Shown one piece after another: positions 1 to 6,389 of a stretch of 12,794 bases of DNA. The notes below the pieces were generated by a model. The model was not told the origin of the DNA and ran no database searches. It saw only the letters and a program-made list of their open reading frames with translations. The stretch's first letter is position 1. Every line of letters begins with the position of its first letter. The stretch comes from an uncultured Clostridia bacterium (GTDB taxonomy: Bacteria > Bacillota_A > Clostridia > Oscillospirales > Acutalibacteraceae), in NCBI GenBank assembly GCA_944380625.1, contig CALWIE010000034.1, positions 1 through 12,794 on the forward strand, read 5' to 3'. The translations under genes were made by a program, and so were the position numbers.

Positions 1-1922
1 TCAATCTTGGCGCTGGTCTCGTAATGCAGCGTTTTGGCGTCCTCATCGTAGTGGTAGAGGTTCGCCCAGTACCCGGCGTTCTCTTTTCCCAGGGGGGCGG
101 TGAGTGTCAGGGCAAAGCCAAACGCGCCGTCGTGGGCCAGGGTGATTTGCACACTGTCCAGCTCGCCGGTGACTGTGTTGATGACATCCACCGAGATGCC
201 GCTGGTACCCAGGTCAACGCCCAGGTCAAGGTCGGAGAAGTCGGTGCCGGTGGGGATGTCCTGGCCGTTGACCGTCCAGGAAATATCATCCTCCAGCTCA
301 AACTCCACGGTGACGTCCTTCCCGGCCGCTTCCTCGAAGATCTCTGCCGGCACCTCCGTGGTGCCGTTCATGTCGATGGTGATGGTGTCGCCTTTTTCAG
401 CGCCGCCAATCTCCTCCTGGATGTCCTCCCAGCCGTCGCTGGCCCCGGTGCTGGGGCCGGTGGGTTTGGTGGGCGGGGTGTAAGGCGGGGACGCCACGGT
501 GACATGGATGGTGTAGTTTGCTGTTGCTGTGCCGTCCTCGGCGGTGACGGTGAACGTCCAGGTCTTGCCGTTGTCGGTGGTGGTGAGACCAGATACCGTC
601 GCCTTGTCCGCCGCAGAAATGGTGATTGCGGAGCTTTCCGTCGGCAGATTGCTCCCGAAGGGCAGGGTGACGCTGAACGTATTATTTTCACCGGCTGTTG
701 CCGACTGCCCGTTCACGGTCACGGCGGTCACGCTGGTATTTTGGGAGAGCCACTTGGCGTAGAGGGTCACGTTGTCAGAAACGTAATCGCCGCCGGCATC
801 GGCAAAACTCCATTCAGTATTATAATTTTGATCCTTGTACCATCCTCCAAAGGCATAGCCATCCCTTGATAGAGATTGATCATCAGGCTCATTTGGTTTT
901 TCTCCGTTTGCCACAAACTGCGACGGAAGCTCAATTTCGCAGTTCGTTTGGAACTTCACCTCATGGAAGGTCAAGCTGTCACTCGTCGCTGCATCACCAT
1001 CAATTCCTTCACTGGTTGCCTTCACTGTAAAGGAATAAGTGCCGGTTGCAGTAATATCGAAATCATGTCCGCTATATGTGCTTGGCGTTGGCTGCACAGT
1101 AACCGGGCCACCGCACGTTTCATTTCCATTATATAATTGGACTATATAGCTCGTGGCGCCTGATACATTACTCCATGAAGCTGTGGCTACGTTTGGCCTA
1201 CCCAATAAAGGGTTGATTGTCGGAGCCGCGTAGTTGGTATAGATCACCGCGCTGGAGGTGGCCGCGTTATAGCAGTCGTTCCCCTCACAGCGGGCGAAGA
1301 AGGTGTAGGCCGTGGCGGGCTGCAAGCCGGTAAATTCAATGGAGTCCTGCCACTCATTGCTATTAACAGCCGAAACGGTCGCATTATTGCCCTGCACACA
1401 GGCGTACTTCACCTCGCCTTGGCCCGTAACCGCATTCAGCGTCACGCTGTTGGAGGTGACTTTGCTGGCGGTGGGGGCGGAGAGGGACTGGTTGGCCTTG
1501 GTAACTTTGAGGGTCACAGGAGCAGATGAATATGTGGTGTCGTTTATGTTAACTTTTGCAGTGATGCTATAGTCTCCGGGTTTCCATGTGTCTCCTGTCA
1601 GTGAAACTTCATAGCTTATAGATAGCCCCCCTGTACCTGGCATGGGAGGACCACTTTGTTGTGCAAAAGACTGCTTGTCTTCCCCTTTAAATAATTGAAC
1701 GTTTACTGGTTAGCTATCAGATGTAAGGCCATTAACAGTGGCCATCATATTGACAACGGTTCCATATGTAAAAGAGGTGCCACCAGAAACGATCGTCAGC
1801 GAGACGGAAGGTTCTTCTTCACCCGCCGCCAGCGCCGATGTGGGCAGCAGGCCCGCCAGCAGGGCCAGGCACAAGAGGAGCGCGCCCAATCGCCTGGGAA
1901 ATGTGTGTTGAAATTGCCGCAT
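1..1922 (-). pseudogene. Secreted multi-domain surface protein, interrupted by one in-frame stop; C-terminus beyond window
   Basis: Read on the minus strand from ATG 1922 (AGGAGG at 1928-1933, 5 nt upstream), the frame is open to the left edge except for one TAA at 1710-1712 (codon 71). About 640 codons are visible. Residues 1-33 form a signal peptide: RR, a Leu/Ala-rich core, and an ALAA cleavage site. After the stop the same frame encodes beta-rich extracellular modules: an Ig-like stretch to ~145, two Fn3-like modules (~148-230 and ~230-320), and an Flg_new/InlB-type repeat (~322-391, with GYAFGGWY and LYAKW). A DUF5018/cadherin-like module (~394-478), a Pro/Thr linker (YTPPTKPTGPSTG) and the start of another domain follow. 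Adhesion or surface display is inferred from architecture. No sortase or S-layer anchor is visible because the C-terminus is missing. The stop would release only a 70-residue secreted fragment; the rest has no signal peptide. A fresh nonsense mutation or a sequencing error both fit, since nothing else is decayed. Confidence 0.8.
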
Positions 1923-1981
1923 AAAAGCCTCCTATCTCTCCCCAGGGGGGAGGCGTGGGTTGGGTTCGTTCAGGAAGGGAT

Positions 1982-2048
1982 TCTGTTGGTACCTACCAAC
2001 AGAGAAAGGCCATGGCCTTTCGGGAACTGCCCCGCGGCTGCCGGGCAG
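1982..2048 (-). repeat. Cluster of inverted repeats in the 5' leader of the surface-protein gene
   Basis: Three adjacent inverted repeats lie between the promoter and the ribosome site. TCTGTTGGTA / TACCAACAGA (1982-1991 and 1994-2003) has a 2-nt centre. GAAAGGCCATGGCCTTTC (2004-2021) is a perfect 18-bp palindrome. CTGCCC / GGGCAG (2027-2032 and 2043-2048) has a 10-nt loop. In the minus-strand transcript each could form a hairpin, and none is followed by a U-run, so they are not simple terminators. They could be operators, an mRNA-stabilising leader, or part of a structured RNA. The role is unknown. Confidence 0.6.
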
Positions 2049-2067
2049 GGCCCCCTATTTTATTTTA

Positions 2068-2096
2068 ATTATAGCATACTTTTGCTGCCGGGGAAA
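2068..2096 (-). promoter_or_regulatory. Extended -10 promoter for the surface-protein gene
   Basis: On the minus strand, TGCTATAAT at 2076-2068 is a perfect TATAAT box with the TGn extension. The -35 position 17 nt upstream is weak (TTTCCC, 2091-2096), as is common for extended -10 promoters. The predicted start near 2061 gives a leader of about 139 nt before ATG 1922. Confidence 0.6.
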
Positions 2097-2165
2097 GTGT
2101 CGTTCATACGCCAAATGTTGCCGTTTACGCAGGAGGGGGCTTTCCTCCCCCTGCCCGGCAGCGCG

Positions 2166-2192
2166 AAAAAGGCCGGGATCCCTCCCGGCCTT
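2166..2192 (-). terminator. Intrinsic terminator downstream of the FmdE-family gene
   Basis: In minus-strand RNA a perfect 10-bp stem (AAGGCCGGGA / TCCCGGCCTT, 2183-2192 and 2169-2178) with a 4-nt GGGA loop is followed by a U-run (2170-2166). It lies 36 nt past the FmdE-family stop codon and upstream of the surface-protein promoter, so it separates the two transcription units. Confidence 0.85.
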
Positions 2193-2227
2193 CGCAGAAA
2201 TACGCACTTGTCCCGCCGGGCCCACAA

Positions 2228-2761
2228 TCACAGATGGAAGCGGTCGTAGGCCCTATAGCAGTCCACGCACAGCTTCTTGTCCCCGGACAACCGGATCCAG
2301 TTGGCGCCCGTAACCTCCCCGCAGCTGTCGCAGACGTAGGACCCGAAGATCTGGGCCCGCTGGGGCAGGGGGATTTTCGCCTCTTTCACGTCGAACATGT
2401 CCGCAGGGGCCAGGCTTTGGTAATAGGCGAAGGATTCCTCCCTGGTCCTCTGCTTTTCGCTGGGCCGCAGCACCAGGCGAAGGGATTTGCCCGTTTTCCG
2501 CTCATAAAAGGAGAAGGCCTGCTTGCCCGTCATGTGGAAGAGCAGATTCCCCTTGCCCACGCTGCACCCCAGAATGGCCTGGATGGCGTCGCAGCCGCAG
2601 GCGTCGTTTTCGGCGATGCACACCAGCTCCTCGTCCGGGGAAAAGGTGACGCCCAGCAGCTCTATGGCGTACAGCGCCGCCTTGTAGCCGATGGTCAAGC
2701 CCCCGCACACGTGGCCGTGGAAGGCCGCCGCTTTGTTCCAAAGTTCTCTTGTCTCGTCCAT
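2228..2761 (-). CDS. FmdE-family protein with C-terminal zinc ribbon
   Basis: The protein has 177 residues. ATG 2761 is preferred because GGAGG lies 7-8 nt upstream; the frame stays open further upstream to 2830, but that stretch is leader RNA with hairpins. Residues 14-25 hold the FmdE hallmark FHGHVCGGLTIG (His15, His17, Cys19), and residues 51-72 hold the second conserved block with Cys55 and Cys57. The C-terminus (142-169) has CDSC...CVDC (Cys144, 147, 165, 168), a zinc-ribbon finger. The family is named after a protein encoded with archaeal molybdenum formylmethanofuran dehydrogenase. In bacteria, members often occur near molybdenum or tungsten cofactor genes, but their biochemical role is unsettled. 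Here the gene is monocistronic or read with the upstream MFS gene, and it sits about 2.6 kb beyond the modC end of the molybdenum block. Family assignment is solid; function is open. Confidence 0.88.
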   Translation of the reverse strand: MDETRELWNKAAAFHGHVCGGLTIGYKAALYAIELLGVTFSPDEELVCIAENDACGCDAIQAILGCSVGKGNLLFHMTGKQAFSFYERKTGKSLRLVLRPSEKQRTREESFAYYQSLAPADMFDVKEAKIPLPQRAQIFGSYVCDSCGEVTGANWIRLSGDKKLCVDCYRAYDRFHL

Positions 2762-2789
2762 TGCAAGTCCTCCGTTTTCCCTTGTACAG

Positions 2790-2811
2790 GCCGCCTGAAG
2801 GCGGCGTTTTT
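2790..2811. promoter_or_regulatory. GC-rich hairpin in the FmdE leader, terminator-like on the plus strand
   Basis: GCCGCC (2790-2795), TGAA, GGCGGC (2800-2805), then G and TTTTT (2807-2811) looks like an intrinsic terminator on the plus strand, but no plus-strand gene precedes it. On the minus strand it is a stable hairpin between the attenuator and the ribosome site of the FmdE-family gene. It could therefore block antisense transcription or shape the leader. The structure is visible; the role is inferred. Confidence 0.5.
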
Positions 2812-2824
2812 CGCGTAAGCGCCC

Positions 2825-2868
2825 AAACAAAAAGGGCGCACCGCTTCCCTGCTGGGAAGAAGCACGCC
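2825..2868 (-). terminator. Strong intrinsic terminator / attenuator upstream of the FmdE-family gene
   Basis: In minus-strand RNA a 15-position stem (2868-2854 with 2849-2835) has one mismatch, three G-U pairs and an AGCA loop, and is followed by C, UUUUU, G, UUU (2834-2825). It lies between a promoter (2970-2998) and the FmdE start (2761). The 3' arm segment GCGCCC (2839-2834) can instead pair with GGGCGC at 2824-2819, a possible antiterminator. It may instead, or also, terminate readthrough from the MFS gene ending at 3051, which has no other obvious terminator. Confidence 0.75.
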
Positions 2869-2916
2869 TTCTTGACGTTTTCCTATGGGGTACTTTTTAA
2901 GAACAATCCATCTTCC

Positions 2917-2962
2917 AATTTTACAAGCATTCGCGCTTTCCGGTTGGCTTCCTGCCAAAATT
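2917..2962 (-). promoter_or_regulatory. Candidate aptamer-like three-way junction in the FmdE leader
   Basis: Just after the predicted transcription start, AAUUUU (2962-2957) can pair with AAAAUU (2922-2917), enclosing two small hairpins: GGC-AGGAA-GCC (2956-2946) and AAGC-GCGAAU-GCUU (2938-2925). With the terminator ~50 nt downstream this resembles a riboswitch expression platform. I cannot match it to a known riboswitch class; it lacks recognisable TPP, cobalamin, SAM, c-di-GMP or T-box signature sequences, and I see no clear match to the Moco RNA. The pairing is inferred by eye from one sequence. Confidence 0.35.
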
Positions 2963-2969
2963 CCCTCTC

Positions 2970-2998
2970 AGAATATCCTATTTTCCAACAGATGTCAA
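2970..2998 (-). promoter_or_regulatory. Sigma-A promoter driving the FmdE leader
   Basis: On the minus strand, a perfect TTGACA (2998-2993), a 17-nt spacer and TATTCT (2975-2970). The predicted start is near 2963, leaving about 200 nt of leader before ATG 2761. Confidence 0.75.
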
Positions 2999-3050
2999 GG
3001 GCTCTCCTTCTATTTTGGGAAAGGCCCTTCCTGGCCCGGGGGCAAAGCTT

Positions 3051-4235
3051 TTAGGAGAACATCCGGACCCGGTTTCCCTCGGGGAAACGGCTCAGGATAC
3101 AGAGGGCCAGCCCGCCCAGGGAGAACAGGAGCAGCACCCCGTAGAAAAACGGGTAGGAGCCCCCTTCCAAAAGGGTCCCGCCGGCCATTTGGAAGGCCAC
3201 AGAGCCAAAGTTCCTGCAAGTGGCCGCCAGGGAAAGGGCGGTGATCTGCCGGCCCGCCGGCACAAACGCGGCCACGACCTTCAGGTTGATCATGATAAAG
3301 GACATGGTGGCCACCGCCTTGGTGAGCACGGCCGCCGCCACGTGGAGAGCGGGCACCGGGATGAGGCTGTACACCCCATACTGGGCCACCAGCAGCAAAA
3401 ACACCCCTGCCAGAAGCTGCGTGTTGGAAAGCCGGTCCATAAACTTCTGGGAGAAAAAGATCAGCGGCAGTTCCGACAGGGTGAGCACAAACAGCACCGT
3501 GCTGACCACGTCCACCGAGATCCCCTCCTCTTGGAGCATGGCGGGGAAATAGGTGGAGCTCACCCCGGTGATTCCGGTGAACAGGGCCGCCACCAAGAGG
3601 TACAGGAGAAAGGGCCGGGAGAGGATTCCGCCCTTCCCCCCAGGGGAGGAACCCTCCCCCCGGGCGGCGGGACCCTTTTCGTCCCGGGTCCCTGCCAGGC
3701 CCAAGGCGCACAGGAGCACACTCAGGGCGAAGAACAGGTACATGCTCTCGGGAGACAGATACCGGTAGGCGATCCCTCCCAGCTGGGAACAGACGGCATA
3801 TCCCAGCGTGCCCCAGATCCGGATGGAACGGTACGGGTGTTTGGAAAGGGTGGCGCTGCGCTCCACCACCGGGTTGGCGCTGTTGACAAGGCCCAGCGCC
3901 AGGCTGTAGCACAACGCCACAGACCACAGGCTCCCGGCGAACAGGAACAACACCCCAAAGACGCCAGCCAGCAAAAGGGAAAACCCCGTGACCACCCGGT
4001 TGGAGACCCGGTCGGTGAGCATCCCTATCAAGGGCTGCAGCCCCATGGAAGCCGCCAGGGAGCAGGAGACCACAAAGCTCACTTGGGTGGAGGTGTATCC
4101 CTTGCCCAGCAGGTAGACGGAAACCAATCCGGACAAAAAGGCGATCGAGCCAAAATAAAAAGTGTAAAGAAGCATGTAGCTGAGATAGCTGCCCCGGTAG
4201 CGGGCAGTAAGTCTTAAAAGGATTTTCTTTCCCAT
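3051..4235 (-). CDS. MFS transporter (MFS_1-like)
   Basis: The protein has 394 residues. ATG 4235 is chosen because GGAGGAGG (4244-4251) sits 8 nt upstream and the protein then begins with a short basic MGKKILLRL segment before the first membrane helix; an upstream in-frame ATG at 4286 lacks this. The sequence is hydrophobic throughout, consistent with 12 helices. An MFS motif-A-like GMLTDRVSNR lies at 71-80 in the helix 2-3 loop, and IRIWGTLGYA at 139-148 resembles the oligosaccharide/nucleoside:H+ symporter branch. A charged, Gly/Pro-rich central loop (about 182-207) separates the two halves. The substrate cannot be read from the sequence. It is divergently transcribed from an AraC-type regulator, which suggests control by that regulator. 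No terminator directly follows the stop; the first candidate is the attenuator of the FmdE leader. Confidence 0.9.
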   Translation of the reverse strand: MGKKILLRLTARYRGSYLSYMLLYTFYFGSIAFLSGLVSVYLLGKGYTSTQVSFVVSCSLAASMGLQPLIGMLTDRVSNRVVTGFSLLLAGVFGVLFLFAGSLWSVALCYSLALGLVNSANPVVERSATLSKHPYRSIRIWGTLGYAVCSQLGGIAYRYLSPESMYLFFALSVLLCALGLAGTRDEKGPAARGEGSSPGGKGGILSRPFLLYLLVAALFTGITGVSSTYFPAMLQEEGISVDVVSTVLFVLTLSELPLIFFSQKFMDRLSNTQLLAGVFLLLVAQYGVYSLIPVPALHVAAAVLTKAVATMSFIMINLKVVAAFVPAGRQITALSLAATCRNFGSVAFQMAGGTLLEGGSYPFFYGVLLLFSLGGLALCILSRFPEGNRVRMFS

Positions 4236-4262
4236 CAAGTGGACCTCCTCCCAGGGTATGCC

Positions 4263-4277
4263 TCCGCCCAAGGCGGA
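4263..4277 (-). repeat. Small inverted repeat upstream of the MFS ribosome site
   Basis: TCCGCC (4263-4268) and GGCGGA (4272-4277) are perfect 6-bp arms around a 3-nt loop, 11 nt upstream of the Shine-Dalgarno sequence of the MFS gene in its transcript. It could modulate translation; nothing further can be said. Confidence 0.35.
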
Positions 4278-4337
4278 AGGCGGCAAAGGTTTACGTCCTG
4301 CTGCGGGCGGGGGACTGCGCGCCTCCCTTTTCCAGCT

Positions 4338-4380
4338 GCCTTCATCTTACCCGGTCCTTGCAAAAAGGTATATCAGAATC
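4338..4380. repeat. 43-bp direct repeat, copy 1 (candidate regulator site)
   Basis: This is the left copy of an imperfect 43-bp direct repeat. Both copies share GCCTTCATCTTACC at the left end and GGTATATCA at the right, separated by a variable core. Within the repeat, ATCTTACC (4344-4351) and GGTATATC (4367-4374) are exactly 15 bp apart and form a loose inverted pair. It lies in the divergent MFS-AraC promoter region, so it is probably an operator. Confidence 0.65.
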
Positions 4381-4439
4381 CAACGATCTATCCCAGATTT
4401 CCTCTCTCGTCTCCCCCACCGAAGGGAAAAAGCGGGAAC

Positions 4440-4482
4440 GCCTTCATCTTACCGGGTTTTTCCCGCCCGGTATATCAAAATC
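4440..4482. repeat. 43-bp direct repeat, copy 2 (candidate regulator site)
   Basis: This right copy starts 102 bp after copy 1. ATCTTACC (4446-4453) and GGTATATC (4469-4476) again lie 15 bp apart. In this copy the core also holds a perfect ACCGGG / CCCGGT inversion. Its right end overlaps the -35 position of the AraC-gene promoter, the usual place for an activator that contacts RNA polymerase or for autorepression. Confidence 0.65.
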
Positions 4483-4501
4483 TTACGTTTTGTGGTAGAA
4501 T
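4473..4501 (+). promoter_or_regulatory. Probable promoter of the AraC-type regulator gene
   Basis: TAGAAT at 4496-4501 is a good -10 box. The -35 position 17 bp upstream (TATCAA, 4473-4478) is poor and lies inside repeat copy 2, consistent with an activator-dependent or autoregulated promoter. The start would be near 4508, about 27 nt before the ATG. Confidence 0.5.
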
Positions 4502-4534
4502 AGAGAGACAGATCACACAAAGGGGGAACGAGCC

Positions 4535-5284
4535 ATGCCCGCTGTCAAAGAGACCCAGCTGCGCTATTTGGAATACCTCCACCGGGAGGACGGTTACCGC
4601 CACCACCGCTACGACGAGGAGATGCTGCAATATCACCTTTTGCGGGAGGGGAACCAGGCCGCCGTGCCGGAGAGCGTCCGCATGTGGGGCTCCGGCCTGG
4701 TGGGAAAAACCAGCGAGGACACCCTGCGCAACCGGAAATACCTGTTCGTGGCCTCCATCACCCTGGCCTGCCGGGCGGCCATTTTAGGGGGCCTGGAGGA
4801 ACAGCGCTCTTACGACATCAGCGACCTGTACATCCAGCGGGTGGACAAGTGCGCCAGCTTGGAGGAGATCACCGCCCTGCACAAGGACATGTTCCAGTTT
4901 TATGTAAACGAAGTGGCCGCCGCCAAAAAGCGCCATGTCTACTCCAAGCCCGTGGTGGACGCTATGAACTTCGTCCACTACCACCTTCATGAAAGGCTCC
5001 CCACCCAGCGGGTGGCGGAGGAGGCGGGCCTTTCCCCCAACTACCTCTCCCAGCTGTTCAAGAGGGAACTGGGCCTCACCCTGGCGGACTACGTCTTGGA
5101 ACTCCGCATGGAGGCGGCCAAAAACATGCTGCGGTTTTCCAGCTTCCCCTACGACGAGATCGCCTCCATCCTGGCCTTCAGCTCCCAAAGCCACTTTATC
5201 CAGGTGTTCAAGAAAGCCACAGGGATCACCCCCAAGGCCTATCGGACCATGGCCTACCGGGTGGAAGGGCTGAAGCGAACGTGA
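4535..5284 (+). CDS. AraC/XylS-family transcriptional regulator
   Basis: The protein has 249 residues, with AGGGGG about 7 nt before the ATG. The C-terminal domain (about 138-240) carries the two helix-turn-helix motifs of the family: the first around EEAGLSPNYLSQLFKRELG (162-180), the second around DEIASILAFSSQSHFIQVFKK (~207-227), ending in the conserved GITPKAYR. The N-terminal part (about 1-130) is not an AraC cupin. Residues 66-106 (RNRKYLFVASITLACRAAI, then GGLEEQRSYDISDLYIQ) resemble the sensor half of clostridial and streptococcal YesN/YSIRK-type AraC regulators, whose ligands are mostly unknown. Divergence from the MFS gene and the paired repeats between them suggest it controls that transporter and itself. 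The gene ends in a shared bidirectional terminator. Confidence 0.92.
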   Translation: MPAVKETQLRYLEYLHREDGYRHHRYDEEMLQYHLLREGNQAAVPESVRMWGSGLVGKTSEDTLRNRKYLFVASITLACRAAILGGLEEQRSYDISDLYIQRVDKCASLEEITALHKDMFQFYVNEVAAAKKRHVYSKPVVDAMNFVHYHLHERLPTQRVAEEAGLSPNYLSQLFKRELGLTLADYVLELRMEAAKNMLRFSSFPYDEIASILAFSSQSHFIQVFKKATGITPKAYRTMAYRVEGLKRT

Positions 5285-5299
5285 CGGGGGCCCTCCCCG

Positions 5300-5338
5300 A
5301 AAAAAAGCGCCCTGGGAAAACCAGGACGCTCTTTTTTT
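5300..5338. terminator. Bidirectional intrinsic terminator between the AraC gene and modC
   Basis: AGCGCCCTGG (5306-5315), loop GAAAA, CCAGGACGCT (5321-5330) is a 10-position stem with one mismatch. It is followed on the plus strand by C and seven Ts (5332-5338) and preceded by seven As (5300-5306) that give a U-run on the minus strand. It serves both convergent genes. The modC stop codon (5337-5339) overlaps its right edge. Confidence 0.9.
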
Positions 5339-6389
5339 ACTGGTACAGCAGCAGCACGTTTTGAGGGGCCACGCCGAAGGCCTCGGGGAATTTCTCGGGC
5401 CGGCGGTCCTTGGGGACCCGCCACCACAGGGGCGGCGCATCCGGCTTTTGCCCGGCAAAGCGGAACTCCACAATCCACTCGAAGGGCTCCTCCATCTCCC
5501 GCACAAAGGTGACGGGGGCCCGGTTCTGGGAGGATTTGGCGTTGAAGTAGTGGGCCCGGATCCCCACGGCCTTGAGCCCGTCCTCCACCGGGGCGGCGGT
5601 CTCCAGGCGGACGCCCCAGTCGGGGACCTCCACCAGGCGGGGGCCCGCCTTCCGGGCGGGGGCGATATTTTTGCAGCCGGTGAGGGAAGCGGCCCGGACG
5701 CTGCCCGGGTCGGCAAAGAGGGCTTTTTTCTCCTTTACGGCCAAAAGCCGCCCCTGGTCCAGCACGGCGATGCGCCGGCACAGGTGGTAGGCCTCGTCCC
5801 GGCTGTGGGTGACCAGCAGCGCCGGCAGGCCGCAGCCTGCCAGCAGCTCCCGCAGCTCCAGCTGGAGCCGGTCCCGCAGGTGGCTGTCCAGGGCGCTGAA
5901 GGGCTCGTCCAAAAGGAGCAGCCGGGGGCGGTTCACTAGGATCCGCCCCAGGGCCGCCCGCTGGGCCTGGCCTCCGGAGAGCTGGTGGGGCCGGCGGTTT
6001 TCCAGACCCTCCAGCCGCAGCAGGGCGAGCATGTGAGAAAGGGCCTGTTTGCGGGCGGCTTTGTCCTTCTGCCATCTCAGGCCGCAGAGGATGTTCTGCC
6101 CCACCGTCATATTGGGGAACAGGGCGTAGTTTTGAAACAGGTAGCCCACCCGCCGCTTTTGGGGCGGCAGGTCGATCCCCTTTTCCGAGTCGAAGAGCAC
6201 CTGGCCGTCCAGGACGATTTTGCCCCGGTCCGGCCGCTCGATGCCGGCGATGCACTTCAGGGTCATGCTTTTCCCGCAGCCGGAGGGGCCCAGCAGGCCC
6301 AGGATCTCCGGCCCGTCGGGGCTCGCCTCCAGGGCCGCGTCCAGGGTGAAATCCCCCAGGGACTTGTGGATCTCCAGTTGCAGGCTCAT
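5337..6389 (-). CDS. modC: Molybdate ABC transporter, ATP-binding protein
   Basis: The protein has 350 residues and hydrolyses ATP to drive molybdate import. Walker A GPSGCGKS (34-41), Q-loop Gln86, signature LSGGQ (137-141), Walker B LLLLDE (157-162) and switch His195 are all present, so the ATPase looks intact. The start overlaps the modB stop by 4 nt (ATGA), indicating translational coupling. This ATG is inside a longer open frame that continues upstream as a shadow of modB and should be ignored. After the nucleotide-binding domain, the C-terminal part (about 236-350) carries TGCKNI (237-242) and VGIRAHYF (275-282), the style of a particular Firmicute ModC group, rather than a clear Mop/TOBE molybdate-binding domain. 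The terminator begins at the stop codon. Related sulfate importers share this ATPase type; the ModA and ModB neighbours favour molybdate. Confidence 0.93.
   Translation of the reverse strand: MSLQLEIHKSLGDFTLDAALEASPDGPEILGLLGPSGCGKSMTLKCIAGIERPDRGKIVLDGQVLFDSEKGIDLPPQKRRVGYLFQNYALFPNMTVGQNILCGLRWQKDKAARKQALSHMLALLRLEGLENRRPHQLSGGQAQRAALGRILVNRPRLLLLDEPFSALDSHLRDRLQLELRELLAGCGLPALLVTHSRDEAYHLCRRIAVLDQGRLLAVKEKKALFADPGSVRAASLTGCKNIAPARKAGPRLVEVPDWGVRLETAAPVEDGLKAVGIRAHYFNAKSSQNRAPVTFVREMEEPFEWIVEFRFAGQKPDAPPLWWRVPKDRRPEKFPEAFGVAPQNVLLLYQ

Noticed and set aside
24..869. 281-residue plus-strand open frame
   Set aside because: It is the antisense of the surface-protein gene. Its product is biased in composition, without domains, and the opposite strand encodes recognisable modules.
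2234..2818. 194-residue plus-strand open frame opposite the FmdE-family gene
   Set aside because: It is an antisense shadow. The plus-strand terminator-like hairpin near its end is better read as part of the FmdE leader.
2819..2868. T-box leader upstream of the FmdE-family gene
   Set aside because: AGGGAAGCGGTGCG only partly matches the 14-nt T-box, no stem I or specifier loop is visible in the ~95 nt available, and the gene is not amino-acid related.
2870..2965. Moco (molybdenum cofactor) riboswitch
   Set aside because: Tempting from context, but I could not find its conserved motifs by eye; the leader is reported as unassigned instead.
3015..4217. 400-residue plus-strand open frame
   Set aside because: It is antisense to the MFS transporter, Gln/Gly/His-rich without any fold, and lacks a credible ribosome site.
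4338..4482. CRISPR array or transposon ends
   Set aside because: There are only two repeats with divergent cores and no cas or transposase genes; position in a divergent promoter favours operator sites.
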